Numbered from the stretch's first letter, positions 12,336 to 25,560 are shown. The stretch is DNA of 64,000 nt from Epiperipatus broadwayi (GCA_028023455.1 JAQFVV010000288.1:806001-870000); one strand, 5' to 3'. The notes: generated by a model from the sequence alone, not told the origin. A program made the numbers and translations.

Positions 12336-14689
12336 ATATAGAGTTGTAAATCATCAAATCATCAGAATGAATATGATTTTATTGTTGTGCATGAAAGATA
12401 TATGTAATTGAAAATGGTTGTTTAATTAGTTAGAGAAAGTTACCTTGTTGATGGCCAAATATAGTTAATTTGATTTATTTTATTAATCAATAGTAATATC
12501 CTCTCAAAAGTATTTATTGTGCTAATAATATAACGTGTTATTTAGTTAAGGTTATGTTCAGAAGAAACACTTAAGCAAAGCAGACATTCGAAGTCAGAAT
12601 ATTAAAGTTTTATTGTTAATTTGCTTTTAAAAGGTCTGAATAGCAAATAACGTAACATAATAGGGATAATCCCAAACTGATACTCAAAGTTTATTTGATA
12701 ATTTAAAATCTGTAAGACAAGTAGTCCAATTGTAAAATATCATGTTAAACTAAATTTTTCAGTGTAATAAATGATTTGTTTTATTTATTTAAAATCTTAA
12801 AAACAGTGTCTTGAGTTATTCGTGTATACATTCGTGTTTCAATTTCCACTTCTCCACATTTTATACATCTATTATGAAATAGATATATTATTTTATAACT
12901 ATGATATTAGATATGTTCGTGTCTGATAATATTGTTTTCTTGATCCACACATTATATGGAACATTTACCACTTGATAAACATAACAGAAAGGTTGCCAAG
13001 TTAGTATATTTGTTAGATGATGATGTGAGATTAAAATACCCTAATTTCTGTCATTATCTAATTGTTAAACACAGTAAAGCATTTAGTCAATTTATTTCAT
13101 TACATTTTATTATATTTTAGACTTATAAATTATGGGCCAATGTATTTTCTTTAATTCAACTGTGTTTTTGAAATTCCCTGAGATCTTATTGTATATTCCT
13201 TGATTGGCATTAAGGTAGCTGTTTAGATGATGATATGCCAAGTCATAGAATTATTTAGTGATATAATTATAGCAAGCTGATATACGTTATATTTGGATGA
13301 AGGAAGAAATTAAGTTGAACGGATATTTTAATAGATTGTACGAATAAACATTGTGATTCTTTATCATGTAGTTAATTAACAAAAAAGGATTTACATTATA
13401 TTTAATGTTTGCAATATTTCTTCTTTCGTTTACTTATAATCATATATCTTATGAACTTCCTATAGCATCCCACTGAGCTGAGCTGAACATAGACTTAGGT
13501 AAAGAGTCTCAATAATAATTTTGTATTATATATTTTGTTATATTGTACTATTTATATGAGCGGTGTTGAGAGTGTAGGTTATAATATATATATATAAACT
13601 TGTGTATATAGTGCAAAATATGATATATTTTGGCTAGAATAATTGTCTTCAGGTGGAGCATTTATCTACTATGGCCATGTGAAATTAATATTGATCTGTC
13701 TGCATTTAAGTGCCTGATAAGCTGGGTCCACGCATGATGAAAATCTACATGAAGAATAAAATAAAATCCCCCACTGCCAATATAAATATCTTCAGAATGT
13801 GCTATTCAGAATCAATAAGGAGTTCTTAACATTTATAATAAAAAATGCATAAATTATAAGAACTGTTATGTAAGAAGGACTCTGAGGAAGAATTGTGCTT
13901 GATCATATCGATTCATGAAATATTGTAAATATTATAATTTTTTTATTTTGTATAGTTATCTTTTTTTAATTTTATTATATGTCTTATATTTCAGAAGTAC
14001 TAATGGTCTAATTCAACAGTTTGGAATAATCCAATGTAAGAAAGTGTGAAGAGAGTAGGGATGGAAAGGTTGAAAAGGCTGATTTTTTTTCTTTTAATAA
14101 AATTTAGGTAATTTTCTGCCAAAATACTGAAATTTTATCCATGACTATGAAATTGAGTGCTCAAACTGAATACTTAAATCGTAAGAGTTTTTCTCTTTTA
14201 AATTCACTAAAATAACCAATGCCACAATATGATATGACCACTCATATTATGTATTATATGTTTTACTAATAGCATTCCTAAGATTTTTTAATGAATAAAT
14301 GATTAACACTTTTAATTAATATTTTTTACTATTTGCTTTGCTATCATATCATGTATTGTTTTATTATTATATTTCGTCCATGATATATAAATATGCATAT
14401 TGCATTTTGAGTTGCACTTAAATTTCTAATTTAGTTAGCAATCTCATTTTTTTATCTAATAAATTTTTCATTAGTTTTGGATATATAAACGTCTATATTA
14501 TGTGTAGCTATCATGGGAAATAAGGGATAAGTAATTTTAAATTGCTTAATTAACAATACGATAGATAGTCATCATAGACATAGAAGTTATAAATATAGAA
14601 GTATATATCCAAATAATTTTTTGCACTTGTAAATATTTTTTTTACATTGATTGATAATTTGTATTGTGCATACTTTTATTAATCATTAG
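12336..14689. other. AT-rich gene-less stretch
   Basis: About 2.3 kb without any frame, RNA gene or mobile element that I can support. Confidence 0.45.
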
Positions 14690-15760
14690 CTATGAGATGT
14701 GATGCAATATGGCTTCTCCTCTTTGAGAGTCAGAAATTTCACATCCACTACGCCCAGAAAAATCTGTTAGCTACATTACCATCTCTTTCCTTCCCCCACT
14801 CTAAGATTTTTCCATATTCTTCTCTATCCTCTTCCATTGCATTTCCACAACATTATCTTTGTCTACTCTATGGCCTTTATATCCACATCTCTCTTATTTT
14901 TCCAAACCTACCATAAAATCCAAAAATCAACATTCTGTATAATCACTTTGTTTATATTTATTCTCCCACAACTTCATTATTTTTACCATTTCTGCATGTA
15001 AGCATTTACACTCAATTAGCAGATGCTTAATATATTCTATGCCTTCCTTACATACCTTGCAGACTAAATCACACACATTTTTCTATTTATGTGTACATCC
15101 CCTTGTTGCTATTGAGCATGTTCTAGCATTAAACAGTAAGTACTTTCCTTGATATTATCATAAATTAACTCGCACCCAATATTCTGTTTATTTCTATATA
15201 TATTTAAACCATTTTTACTCTTCATATTAATTCTCTATCTTTCCAACTCATTATTATTTATTAATGCAACCATTCTTTTATCCCATACCTTGCCACTATG
15301 ATATTATTCTAGCACAATCATCCCACCTTTTGTATAAGTATACTGACATAAAGTCTCTATCCAAATCTTCTACATACCATACTACCTTTCTAACCCAGCT
15401 TATTGCCTGTCCTTTGCTCATATCCCAATTAAATATTATTTTGGCTATTCTCTTATTAACCATAAATTACAATCTATCTAACATTTTCGTTTTGCTATTT
15501 GTATCTCTTATATATAAACTTGACCATCCCATTTCGCCTTGAATTGCCTCTTTAGTCATTCACACATCTGCATCTAATTCATGCTTTCTAATTCTCTTTG
15601 TACTTTTCTAAGGAATTTAATATCCCTTTAGTAACATGTAACTGATCGTTACCATAATAAATTAACTCTGCTATTGCCACTCCCTCCCATACAATTATTG
15701 CTAAATCGTATTTATTATATGAAAACATTGTTAATTTCTTTATCAATCTTTTTTTATTAA
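14690..15760 (-). mobile_element. decayed LINE with C-terminal zinc-knuckle motif, copy 1
   Basis: Minus-strand translation of about 15070 down to 14930 gives CKVCKEGIEYIKHLLIEC, a CxxC..H..C zinc-knuckle-like motif of the kind found at the C-terminus of some non-LTR retrotransposon proteins, followed by a MKLWENKYKQ segment. Upstream coding (15760 to 15400) gives IQGEMGWSSLYIRDT and AELIYYGNDQL, resembling the region between the reverse transcriptase palm and this knuckle. Stops and frameshifts are frequent. The first 500 bases closely match 16055-16555. Confidence 0.6.
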
Positions 15761-16054
15761 GAAATGAATTTATTTTGAAAAACTACATGAATTATGGTAC
15801 ATCATATTACTTGAAATTAAGGATTCATAGGTGTTCTGCTGCATGCTTTGCCCACGGTAGGGACCTGGTTGTATTCAGTCCTATGCTTTTGTCTGCACCA
15901 GCACACCCCTGTGCAGTTAACTAGATTTCATCAATTATTGTATAGCTAAACTGATTTATCTATGGCAATCTTTTTTTTTCTTTGCTTCATCTATCAATTT
16001 TTTCTTTCATTCATCCAAGCAATTTTTCAGAGCATTTAAGACAATACAATGTGA
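15761..16054. other. spacer between two LINE relics, with a GC-richer patch
   Basis: A GC-richer patch at 15835-15935 is present but no tRNA-like boxes or coding frame could be supported. Confidence 0.3.
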
Positions 16055-16600
16055 TTTGCTACCCTATGGCTTCTCCTTTCTCGGAGTCAGGAATCTCTTA
16101 GCCACTATACTCAGAGAAACCTGTTCGCCATCTTACCTTTTCTTTCCATCCTCCACCTTATGTTTCTCTTCATATTCTTCTCTAACCTGCTCCATCCCAT
16201 TTCCACAACATTATCTTTGTCCACTCTAAGGCCATTATATCTAAATCCCCCTTATCTTTTTCCAAACCCAGCATAAAGACGAAGAACCTACTTTCTGCAT
16301 AATAATTGCTCTTCCACAAACTTCATTATTTGCACTTTACATTCAATTAACAGATGTCTAATATATTCCATGTTTTTTTACGTAAGTTGCATACTAAATG
16401 ATCCACATTTCTCCATTTATGTATATATTCCCTTGTTGCTAACGATCCTGTTCGAGCCTTAAATAGTAAACTATTTTTCATGCTATTATCATAAATTAAC
16501 TCACACCCAATATTCTGTTTACTTCTATATATATATATATTTAAACTCTTTTTATTCTAATACTAATTTTCCGTCTCTCAAACTCCCTACACTCTTTATG
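16055..16600 (-). mobile_element. decayed LINE with C-terminal zinc-knuckle motif, copy 2
   Basis: This has the same orientation as, and is clearly homologous with, 14690-15200: the ccatttccacaacattatctt block, the cacccaatattctgttta block and an intervening segment whose minus-strand translation includes LLFKARTGSLATREYIHKW. It stops shortly after the shared block, so this copy is 5'-truncated. Two copies 1.3 kb apart reflect either two insertions or a local duplication. Confidence 0.65.
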
Positions 16601-18228
16601 GTAATGCCATCTAGTGATATTAAATTGTAGCTAAATTTTCTCCACTGCTTATTTCTTTAACTATATAAAACTAAAAAATAGAAAATAATATTTTAAGAAA
16701 ACCTTTTATTCATAAAACACATTAAAAAATTAAAAAATTAATAAAAATGCTCTAAAAAATAAATAATAAACCTTCCTCCGCCCTAACAGTATTGTTGATA
16801 CCATGCAACCGAAATTAAAAACGAGTAGCATTCCCGTTTAAAATCATTCTTAAACAATTTCTGAACATGAACTCAGCTCGCACTCATTTTGGCTGTACAA
16901 CATCAAGAATATTGGGAAAACTGAAGAAAATTTATTTATACCTTTAAGCACTCTTTTTTTTAACTTTTTAGAACAGGGATACATAACCCGTGGGTTGATC
17001 ACTAAAAAATTTTAAAAAGTTCTCTAAAGTTTTGGATAATAAGTTTGTTTGTTTGTTTTTTAAAAAAAAAATTAATTCGTAAAATTGGATAAAAATCACA
17101 TTACATATTTTGTTGGTATAATTGTTTATGTAAGTACATGATTTGTTTCAAAAATTTTCATTCCGAATTATATGTGAATAATACTAAAATATTAGAAAAT
17201 ATAATTTTGTATATTAATTAAAACTACTATCCCTTTATTATAAATATCCTTATATAATCGTATTTATAAATTAGCTATGATAAAATGAAATAAATGAACA
17301 CTTCAAATTTTCATCCAAGGGAGAGAATTGCAAATGAAAAAAGATTGTAGAGCATAGTTTAAGTATATTTATATAAATAAAAGTGTTTATTCAAAAAAAA
17401 AAAGTTTTTTCAGTCATTATGAAAACAAATCTATTTCCATATAGCATCTCTTAATTATGGCAGAATTCTTTTTTTAATTTTAAAAAAAAAAGTTATATTC
17501 AAAGCAATAATAAATAGAAATATAAACTTATACATTTAAGCATGTATATTCCAGCTGTGTATACACACAGACATATTTATAATGTATATATTGTACTGAG
17601 TCAGTCGAAATTACCCATTGCAACTTTTAAAATTTTTGGCTAAATTTTAGTAACTTTAGCAACAGACTGCCCTTTAAGCATACGGGAGAATATCATTGAT
17701 AGCATAGCCATCAGTGTTATCCGTGAACAGATCCGGCTATACAGAGGATAAAACAAACACATTTTCTGACCATGGCTCACCTCAACTGCTGGAACAAACC
17801 ACTGTCATCCAAAGTATTTTATTTGTTTTAAAGATCAAACTCGAATGCCAGCCAACCATATATTATATAGTTGACATGCTTCAGATGATAGGCACACAAT
17901 CCAGCGCTTAAAATATCTCAAGCTAGCTTATACTCTGTCTCAGGGGTCCTGCACATTTACTTAACACATATGAACATTTATCTCTTTAAATAAATGATGA
18001 TGCAGTAACAAGAGAGAGAGAGAGAGAGAGAATAGACCAACTAATATTTAAAAAAACAATATTTATTCAAGCACACACTTATCTTATATAATATAACAAT
18101 ATAATATTTTACATAAAGAAATACAAATAATTAGTTTTCATGCTAAATTTTATAATAGTCCTTCATTGATTAAAGTTCATTTAAAGTAAATATAAAGTAT
18201 CTATAAACAAATATTAAAATATCTTTAC
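16601..18228. other. mostly AT-rich; GC-richer island at 17640-17950; (GA)n at 18010-18031
   Basis: No defensible gene is seen. The island at 17640-17950 has a 65-codon plus-strand frame with no recognised domain and could be a decayed exon or repeat fragment. The (GA)n tract has about 11 units. Confidence 0.4.
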
Positions 18229-18427
18229 CTAGATGTTCATGATTTTCAGTTTCTAACCACTTGACTTTTTGGTCTCGATTGATGGTTCTGGGATTTGTCT
18301 TCCATTCTGCAACTTGACAATAACTGAGAGAGAGTAGTGGTAGCATCTTTTTCATCATTTTGACTTCAGTTTCCAGTGGGGGTTCAGATGGGACAGTTAA
18401 TTTTGGAAGATTTGAGGGCCTGAAGCC
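18229..18427 (-). CDS. candidate coding exon of an unidentified gene
   Basis: This 199-bp segment has markedly more balanced composition than its flanks. It is open on the minus strand from an AG acceptor-like site (ttcaacag just above 18427) to a good donor, exon G followed by GTAAAG, at 18228. The translation is hydrophilic and looks like ordinary protein: it contains PSNLPKLTVPSEPPLETEV, then a MMKKM stretch and WKTNPRTINRDQKVKWLETE. An in-frame stop lies just upstream of the proposed acceptor, so an intron boundary is needed there; the pyrimidine tract is weak. I do not recognise the family. It may be one exon of a minus-strand gene whose other exons lie outside or were missed, or the remnant of a retrocopy. 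Confidence 0.4.
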
Positions 18428-18694
18428 CTGTTGAACATCTTACAGCTATTTAGCAATGTATATTGCTAGTTTTACAACTTTTGCATTGATGTTAACTGCA
18501 GCAGTAATTGATTGGCTTACTACTATGTTTACAGTTTATGGTTATCTGTATAACTGGTTATTTGGATTCTCAATGCAAAACTGTGGGTCTGCACTCTGCA
18601 TTCTGTCCAAACTGAAGAATAATAATTTTAACTGAATCAGTAATGAAATGAAGTCTGGATTGACTTACAGACTCAATAATAAAATAAGTGGAAT
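18428..18694. other. sequence flanking the candidate exon
   Basis: If the exon at 18229-18427 is real, this would be intron. No element is recognised. Confidence 0.3.
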
Positions 18695-18860
18695 AACTCA
18701 ATCACAAAATACAGACTGAACTGACTCGATCACAAGATGCAGAGAGACTAACTTGATCACAATATGCAGACCAGACTAATCAATCACAAAATGAAGGACA
18801 ACTCTAACAAATTAAAGTCCACAGTAATTCAATCACAAAATGTAGACCAGACTAATAATT
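18695..18860. repeat. degenerate tandem repeat of about 30 bp
   Basis: Roughly five units of the form [c/t]aatcacaa.atgcagaccagactaa occur, with period varying from about 27 to 50 because of indels. Confidence 0.7.
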
Positions 18861-19978
18861 ATATAGAGTTGTGAATTTACACTTTTTTCTGTCCCATTGT
18901 TTTAATTTCTTATCAACACTTTTTCATTTTGATCATAACTTAAATCTGTTTTTTGTTAAATAATTTTTATATTTCATTAGTCTAATTGATTTTTACATTG
19001 CACATTGTCTAATCTTTTTCTTAGATTAATCTACTATCACTTTTATAAGATAGTTTGCATCTTTTTTTTCTTTTAATTGATTCAATCAGAAATCTTTTTA
19101 CCTAATTAGGATTTTTTAAAGTTATTTTTATATAAATTAAAATTTATTCCATTTTTTTGTATTTATCTATTTTTATACATTTTACTTTCTTAATTTCATT
19201 AAAAAGGACAGGCTGAGTTTTAAATCTTTTCTATTTTAGATTGTTTCCCATTTATTACTAAATAAAAAGTTTTATTTTATTTTTAAAAGAACAAATAATA
19301 TAATGCAATATTTTTATTTTAAAAAATTGCATTTTAAAAATCTATTTCAGAAATAATTATTTTTTTCAAATAAATTTAATCATTTTTTAAAATTATGAAA
19401 TATTAACACAGATATATGTAAGTCTTACAATACATTTCTCATTAGTATTATATATATATAAAAGAAAAAATAAAGGTGTAATACAAGTTATTGATAATAA
19501 TATGCTAAAATACTCCAGAAATGAGCAGCTAATTAGTATGCAGAAAAGAATCAAACTTACTGCAAATAAGAAATCAAAAGTTACTTATGCACATTTTCCA
19601 AACTGATAAAGAAATCTGAAAAAGTTAGTGCGAACACTGCATCCACAAGTGCTGAAGTAATGTGCACAAGTATTAAAAGGAGTGTTGTGTGCATAAGCCA
19701 AGCAAATAGAGAAAGAAGAACAAAGATAAATTAATGGAAAATTAAACTAGTAATATGAAGTTATTCTGGAAACAAAGAAGAGGTCTAGTCATGAATCTAT
19801 TTATTTGGATTAGCTCTGATATAGTGTGAGTAAGCAGTAAGTTACTCAGAGGAAATAGTTATAGAATTAAAGAGATTTTTATATGTGTTAATCTCTCAGA
19901 AGATTATGAATTTTAAGGAGATCTAAATGATCTTATACTCAACTAGTAAACTAGCAAGTTGAATCACTATTCGTATTA
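18861..19978. other. AT-rich gene-less stretch
   Basis: No gene, RNA or element is recognised. Confidence 0.45.
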
Positions 19979-19983
19979 ATGTC

Positions 19984-19984
19984 A

Positions 19985-20020
<36 letters not shown>

Positions 20021-20465
20021 ACTATTAATATTATTATTATTATTAGTAGTAGTAGTAGTGTTAGTGGTAGTGATAGTGGTAGTGATAGTGGTAGTAGTAG
20101 TAGTGCTAATAGTACTAGTACTAGTGGTAGTGGTAGTGGTAGTGGTCATGGCCATCATCATCATTGTCATCATCATAGTAGTAGTAGTAGTAGTAGCAGT
20201 AGCAGTAGCAGCAGCAGTAGTGATGGTAGTAGTAGTAGTAGTAGTGATGGTAGTAGAGGTAGTAGTAGTAGTAGTAGTAGTGATGGTAGTAGAGGTAGTA
20301 GTAGTAGTAGTAGTAGTGATGGTAGTAGATGTAGTGATGGTGGTGGTGGTAGTGGTGGTAGTAATGGTGGTGGGGTAGTGGTAGTGGTAGTGGTGATGTA
20401 GTAGTTGTAGTAGCAATAGCAGTAGCAGCAGCCGTAACAGTAGCAATAGTAGTAGTAGTAATAAT
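19984..20465. repeat. compound trinucleotide microsatellite (ATT/AGT/GGT)n
   Basis: About 480 bases of trinucleotide-phased repeat, starting as ATT, changing to AGT with GGT and GAT variants, and returning to ATA-like units. Long open frames in several phases encode homopolymers of Ser, Thr, Val, Tyr or Ile. These are artefacts of the repeat and not proteins. Confidence 0.95.
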
Positions 20466-21206
20466 AATAGTATTTCTGAGTAAATAAACTCTTGAAGTTT
20501 TATTAAACATTTAATGTTTTCATTATTTATATATAATTATTCAGCTGCCAGCTGACTTCTTGTCCCTGAATATATTAGAAGGTGCAATCACCAACAGGAT
20601 TACCTGTGATGCCTGAATGCTATATAGGACAGATCAACTGTTAATCTGTTAAACTTAGAAGTGTTAGTAGGATGTATTAGATCTAATGGTACAGTAAATC
20701 GAAAATGCAGAACAAAAATCTGATATTCAAAATCGGAATCAATGGCAGATATAAATAAATATCTACATCTACAATTTTATTATAATTGCCGTTACATGTT
20801 CTTATTTTCTCCTTTAGATTATCTATATTATTTTTATGACCACTTTATTGTGCTTGGAGAGGAGAAAGAAGAATAAAATGTTTTGTGGCCCCCATTGAAA
20901 TCCAAACATAATCATAAAATTTTAAAAAAGTGAAAGAAGCTATTTAAATATTTCCTTATATCTATATCTCTTCACAGAATGCCATAAACTATTTCGAGTT
21001 TCTAATTCCAAGTAATTAGAGATTTAAAATCATTTCTAATTAATGATTGACATAAGTAAGTTCCATTAAGGTTGCAAGTTGGTGCCCTGGCAATTATTAT
21101 TAATATGCTATGTCCCATCGTCGTCGATCCTGAGGTGTTCCAGGCCTGAGATGGTCCAGGCCTGAAATGGATGTGTGCGATCGGTCAGTTGGTTCACTTT
21201 GTTAGA
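20466..21206. other. non-genic spacer
   Basis: No element recognised. The last 120 bases before the LINE fragment are somewhat GC-richer. Confidence 0.4.
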
Positions 21207-21740
21207 TTATAATCATCATCATCAGCATCAACCATTATCAATCCACTGCAGTATGAAGGTCTCTACAAGTTTAATCCATCTTCTCCAATCTTTAGCTTCT
21301 CTTCTCCATATCACCCCTGCACAGTTTCTTATTTCATCTATCCATCTCACATGTGGTCTCTTTCTAGGTCTTTTACAATCTCTTGGAATCCAGTTTAAGA
21401 TTTTAATTGTCCATCTATTATCATCTCTTCTAGCAATATCCCAACTCCAATCTTTTATTTTTTTCAATGAGGTCAGTAACACCTGTTTGTTCTCTTACCC
21501 ATACATTGCGTTTTCGATCTCTTCTTGTTACTCCCAACATGCATCTCTCCATACTTCTTTGAGTGGTCTGGAGTCTGTGTATTGCTCTTCTATTAAGTGT
21601 CGAAGTCTCAGATCCATAAGTAAGAACCGGTAAAAGACATTTGTTAAAAACCTTTCTTTTCAAACACATAGACATATTTCATTTTAGTATCAAGTTATTT
21701 CTACCAAAAGCACTCCAAGCAAGTTTAATTCTGTAATTCA
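21207..21740 (-). mobile_element. RTE-like LINE, 5'-truncated 3' fragment
   Basis: The plus-strand copy begins with (atc)n, which is the 3' tail read in antisense. It then matches the terminal 530 bases of the full-length LINE at 55642-58890. Minus-strand frames (21482-21228 and 21675-21430) give the C-terminal segments VTRRDRKRNVWVREQTGVTD and RPHVRWIDEIR, joined through a frameshift. The fragment stops in the segment encoding the thumb region. It is inactive and resembles the typical result of abortive target-primed reverse transcription. Confidence 0.85.
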
Positions 21741-22804
21741 TATATAGAGATAAAGGTCTTTTTTTTTTCACGTAAATTTTGGAGTATGCATTTATAAAAT
21801 GTTTACCTTTTTTGATCCTCTTGTATAGACTTTCCATATTAAATTTGTTTTAATATAAAAATGCTAATCAACAATAATATTTTTCGAATAATAAACTTAA
21901 GTTGTTTTCTTTATAAAACTTCTTGAAGCTAAAATATTTTTTAAATTATTAATATTGTTTTGTTTTTACTATGTAATTTTTAGGGAGGATTTTTTTGTTT
22001 TTGTGATTTGTAGATTAATTAAATTTTAAAAAGCAATTCCTTTTTTTTTTCTGATGCTCTAAAAACATTTATGCATTTACACAATCACATATGCGTATAA
22101 AAATTTGTGAGTACAAGCAAGCAATTGAATAGACATCTCTTTTCCATCACAGCACACAAATCTGTTTCTTTCGATTACGATACCATAAGGAAATAGTAAG
22201 TATCTGTTTTACAGAATATACATATATTCGGATCAAACAGTTCTAATCTCTGCCAAGTATAAGGCCAGTGTCTCATATAATCAGTTGTTTCAATATATGG
22301 TGATTGAAGAAAAACTGTTGAAAATGCTATTATTAAAATGTTGTATCCATTCAATTAATATTATTTATTAATGGGAGTTGCTTATTATATAATTTTTTTC
22401 TCTCTCATAGAAAGCAAAATAAAGTAGTTAATTAACAGAAATCGTGCTTCATTAAAAATCAGATAATCTTTAATAAAAACTCCAATTTTGACAGTTATTA
22501 ATTATTAAAGTAGTAAATTTAAATGAACGTAATTTTTGGTATTTTATAAAAGAGTGTATATAAAAACAAATACAAAAATAATATTAAATATTTTACCATT
22601 TATTGTCACATATATGTTTTCAAAAACATAAAGAATGTTATATCAGTTATTATCATTATTGCAATTATTGTCATTTTATTATTATTAATGTTTTAAATTT
22701 TGATTTAGTTTACATTCTATACAATCTCAATATGTATAAACTAAACACAACTTTCTATTTGCCCAACTGTTTTTAATATTTTAATCACAAGATTGGATTT
22801 CGTA
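21741..22804. other. AT-rich gene-less stretch
   Basis: No gene or element recognised. Confidence 0.45.
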
Positions 22805-23765
22805 ATATATATATATATATTACAATAGTCCTCTTACTGTATCTGCCATACAGGGAACCACCAGCCATTTGAACCTGGAAAATTTATAGAGTAGGCAGAT
22901 ACGTAAGTTAAAAAAAAAATTTTTTTTTATATAAATTTTATTCCGACCGTCTGCTTAATGCCACTAGCTCGGTGTTATTCAGAGATTTATAAAATATAAA
23001 TTCTTAAATACTTTTTCAATATTAACAAAAATAAAAGAAGTCACTGCCAGTAATTAACACACAAACATTTATTAAACATATATAAATTTAAAATTATTTT
23101 AATATCTTTACTTTAATTTTTTTATATAAAACTTTAAAACTTTACCTTAGATTTTAATTCATGTTTTAACTGTTTTTATTTTATTTTGAAAGTTTCAACA
23201 GATGAATTTAATATTTATTAGAGTGTCTAGTATGAATAGACTACATAGATTTGCATTTGAAAAGAAAATATTCTATCCCTTATTTAACCTTAGACCAAAA
23301 GTCTGCAGTTAAACCAACGTCAATCCATCTGATACATTGATGTATTCAATGTAGCATGAATACGACAGCACAAATACCATACTGTCATGAATGTACATCT
23401 GAACAGCATGGTTAATAGAAGACATTGACTTTTTACCAGACAGAAATACTACATCTGTCTGATGAGAAGAGCAATAAAAAAACTTCATAGGAAGGGACTG
23501 CATTTTCCGTCTTACTATCCCATTCCATATGCAAAATGGCAGTGTGTGGCGTATATTGCGATCCTGCACGTAGCAAACCTCATACTACATTTACTAATTA
23601 CACCAATATATCCAATCCATTGACCCAATTTAACTACAAAACAAATAACCTAAGATTAACCCTCCCTTAATTAAATAATATAACTTTGCAAATCTACGCA
23701 GCCATTCATGCCCAGCCAAGCCATCCATGCCCGACTTAAATTTAACATTTATTAAGTTTAGTTTA
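22805..23765 (-). repeat. unclassified dispersed repeat, copy 1
   Basis: Read on the minus strand, this matches 61835-62705 along its length in the same order. Shared landmarks are taagtcgggcatg, aagggagggt, the block aaggttaaataaggg, atctatgtagtctattcata, ttaattactggcagtg, gagctagtg and gtatctgcctac, and it ends in a (TA)n tract. An 86-codon minus frame at 23569-23309 covers part of it, and a few of its residues (MQSLPM) are echoed in copy 2, but frame conservation is poor. It could be a non-autonomous transposon or an old gene-derived repeat. No transposase, terminal inverted repeat or tRNA head is visible. Confidence 0.7.
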
Positions 23766-24750
23766 ACAAATATCATAATAAAACTTAAAAGAACAAAAAA
23801 AATGGAAATGATTTTTTAAAAAAATAATAATACATTCAATAAAATAATTATTAATAACTGATTAAGTTTGGTCAGATAGGAATTTCTATTGCAATAATTT
23901 AAATACTGGGAAAGTTTTATACTTAGTGTTCATTAATTAACTAATGTTCTTAAGGTTTTAACATACTTGAAAAGTTTCTTTTTTAGAATTAAAGTTCATT
24001 AGTTAGAATTCTTACTGCTTAGAAAAGTTCATCTTTAAACCGTTGTTTGCCATTTGGGTTCCAGTGTTAATTGTCCTGACATCCTGGGGAGACCAGTATG
24101 CTGCTGGCCATTTTATTGATTCATATGGAGGTCTTTTACTTTAGCTTGTATTTTATTTCTGGATCTTGATAGCCTGTCGTCAACAATATGGAAAACGATG
24201 TCATTTTTTTTTAGAAAAACTAAAGGAATTGAAAGTGCATCTTTCAAACCCTTCTCCTTCAACTCTCTCCAACTTAACACATATCCCTTATCTCTATCAC
24301 ATCTCTTTCCTTTTATAATTCTTTTCCTTTTATAATAAACTTTTGGATCCAGTGGACATTACATTATGACGAAGATGACGTTCTGGTCCGTTTCCTGAGA
24401 GATTTCTTTTATTGGCTATTAGTTTCTATTGTTTTTTCTCTCCTATCTGACCTTTTCTTATATATTTTGAAATGCCCAAGGGCTAGTTCACTTGAACTAA
24501 GTAAAATAATCATTTCCATTTTACAATAACATTAATTAATTTATTGCACTGTGCATTCTTTTTATCTTTAAATCTTTCAAGTCCTTTTCTTAACATGTAG
24601 TTTTAAAACTTTTTTTTTAATAAAGTTTTTTTTTTAATAATTTTTTTCATCTGTGCGATTTTATATATTAGAGTTTAGATTATTTTTAACTTTCAATTTT
24701 TTTATTTCTTAAAAAAAAAGGTTTTTATATGCGAACTTTTCAATGTCTAA
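23766..24750. other. non-genic spacer
   Basis: Nothing firmly recognised. The segment 24050-24460 is somewhat GC-richer, without an open frame of interest. Confidence 0.4.
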
Positions 24751-24868
24751 TTTTTTTTTTTTTTTTTTAAGTATCATGGCATCGGCCGGGACACGAACCC
24801 GCAACCCAGGCAACTGCCTGCAAGGCAGTCGCGCTGACCTCTCGACCACCAATGCAAGACAATATTTT
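24751..24868 (-). mobile_element. tRNA-derived SINE, second copy
   Basis: Read on the minus strand it has an A-box-like tggtcgagaggt, a B-box-like ggttcgtgtccc and a ccggccgatgc block, followed by an A run (a T run at 24751-24768 on the plus strand). It is the same family as 3240-3350. No clear target-site duplication was found. Confidence 0.8.
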
Positions 24869-25389
24869 TTAAAATAAATAATGTAACGGCGTGTGTGCCC
24901 GTTACAATATCTACATATATATCGCTACATGATTTCTTTCAAAATCTAAACATTAAAACTCATTTTCATTTTTTTACCGGATGAAGTAAAAATGTTTTTG
25001 TAGTTTAATAATCTTTTTTATATCAATTGTTGATTTGTTACGATAAATATGTTAGATTTTTTTTAAAAAAAAAAAATCAAAACAACTATTTTCCCATCAA
25101 ACTTTATAAAAAAAATTTCAAAGATTGGTTATGTCTGGACAAAAAAAATTGTATAAAAAAAATGTACTTACATAAAAATCTGTACAAAAATTAATATGTG
25201 TTTCAAATATTGCAATGTATTCATAGTAAATCTCGTACATATGTAACATTCTGTAATGTAGTAAACAATGAATAATACTATGAATGAACAATAGAGCATT
25301 AAGAAACTAGGTAATTCAAAGATGTAATAGTTCCTATATTCATGTTCATACCATTAAATTTATAAATTAAAACATTTGTTTTCTATTTA
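24869..25389. other. AT-rich gene-less stretch
   Basis: No gene or element recognised. Confidence 0.45.
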
Positions 25390-25560
25390 CTCATATGACC
25401 ACTTTTACATCATCAATTGAGTGATCTGGTAAATTAAAGTGTTTAGAAACTGGTCAATCTTCACTTTTATCCAAAATGTTAAATCTATGATTAATTATTT
25501 TATTATGCACACGTTTGACATGGTTCAATAATTTTTGCTACATTCTATTCAATATATTAC
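25390..25560 (-). mobile_element. possible Penelope-like or other GIY-YIG fragment
   Basis: Minus-strand translation of about 25500 to 25390 reads INHRFNILDKSED, a stop, then PVSKHFNLPDHSIDDVKVVI. The pattern P..KHFN..HS..D...VI matches the late part of GIY-YIG nuclease domains carried by Penelope-like elements. An 87-codon minus frame at 25834-25571 lies upstream but shows no convincing motif. This is a short decayed fragment, and whether it belongs to the same family as 10655-11015 cannot be judged. Confidence 0.45.

Noticed and set aside
12145-12336. 63-codon frame with a 23-residue repeat
   Set aside because: The 69-bp DNA tandem repeat keeps frame automatically. The third unit is degraded and no start context or homology is visible.
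19979-20510. Overlapping open frames of 106-154 codons encoding poly-Ser, poly-Thr, poly-Val or poly-Tyr
   Set aside because: They are all phases of one trinucleotide microsatellite. Several are open at once on both strands, which is a repeat property and not coding evidence.
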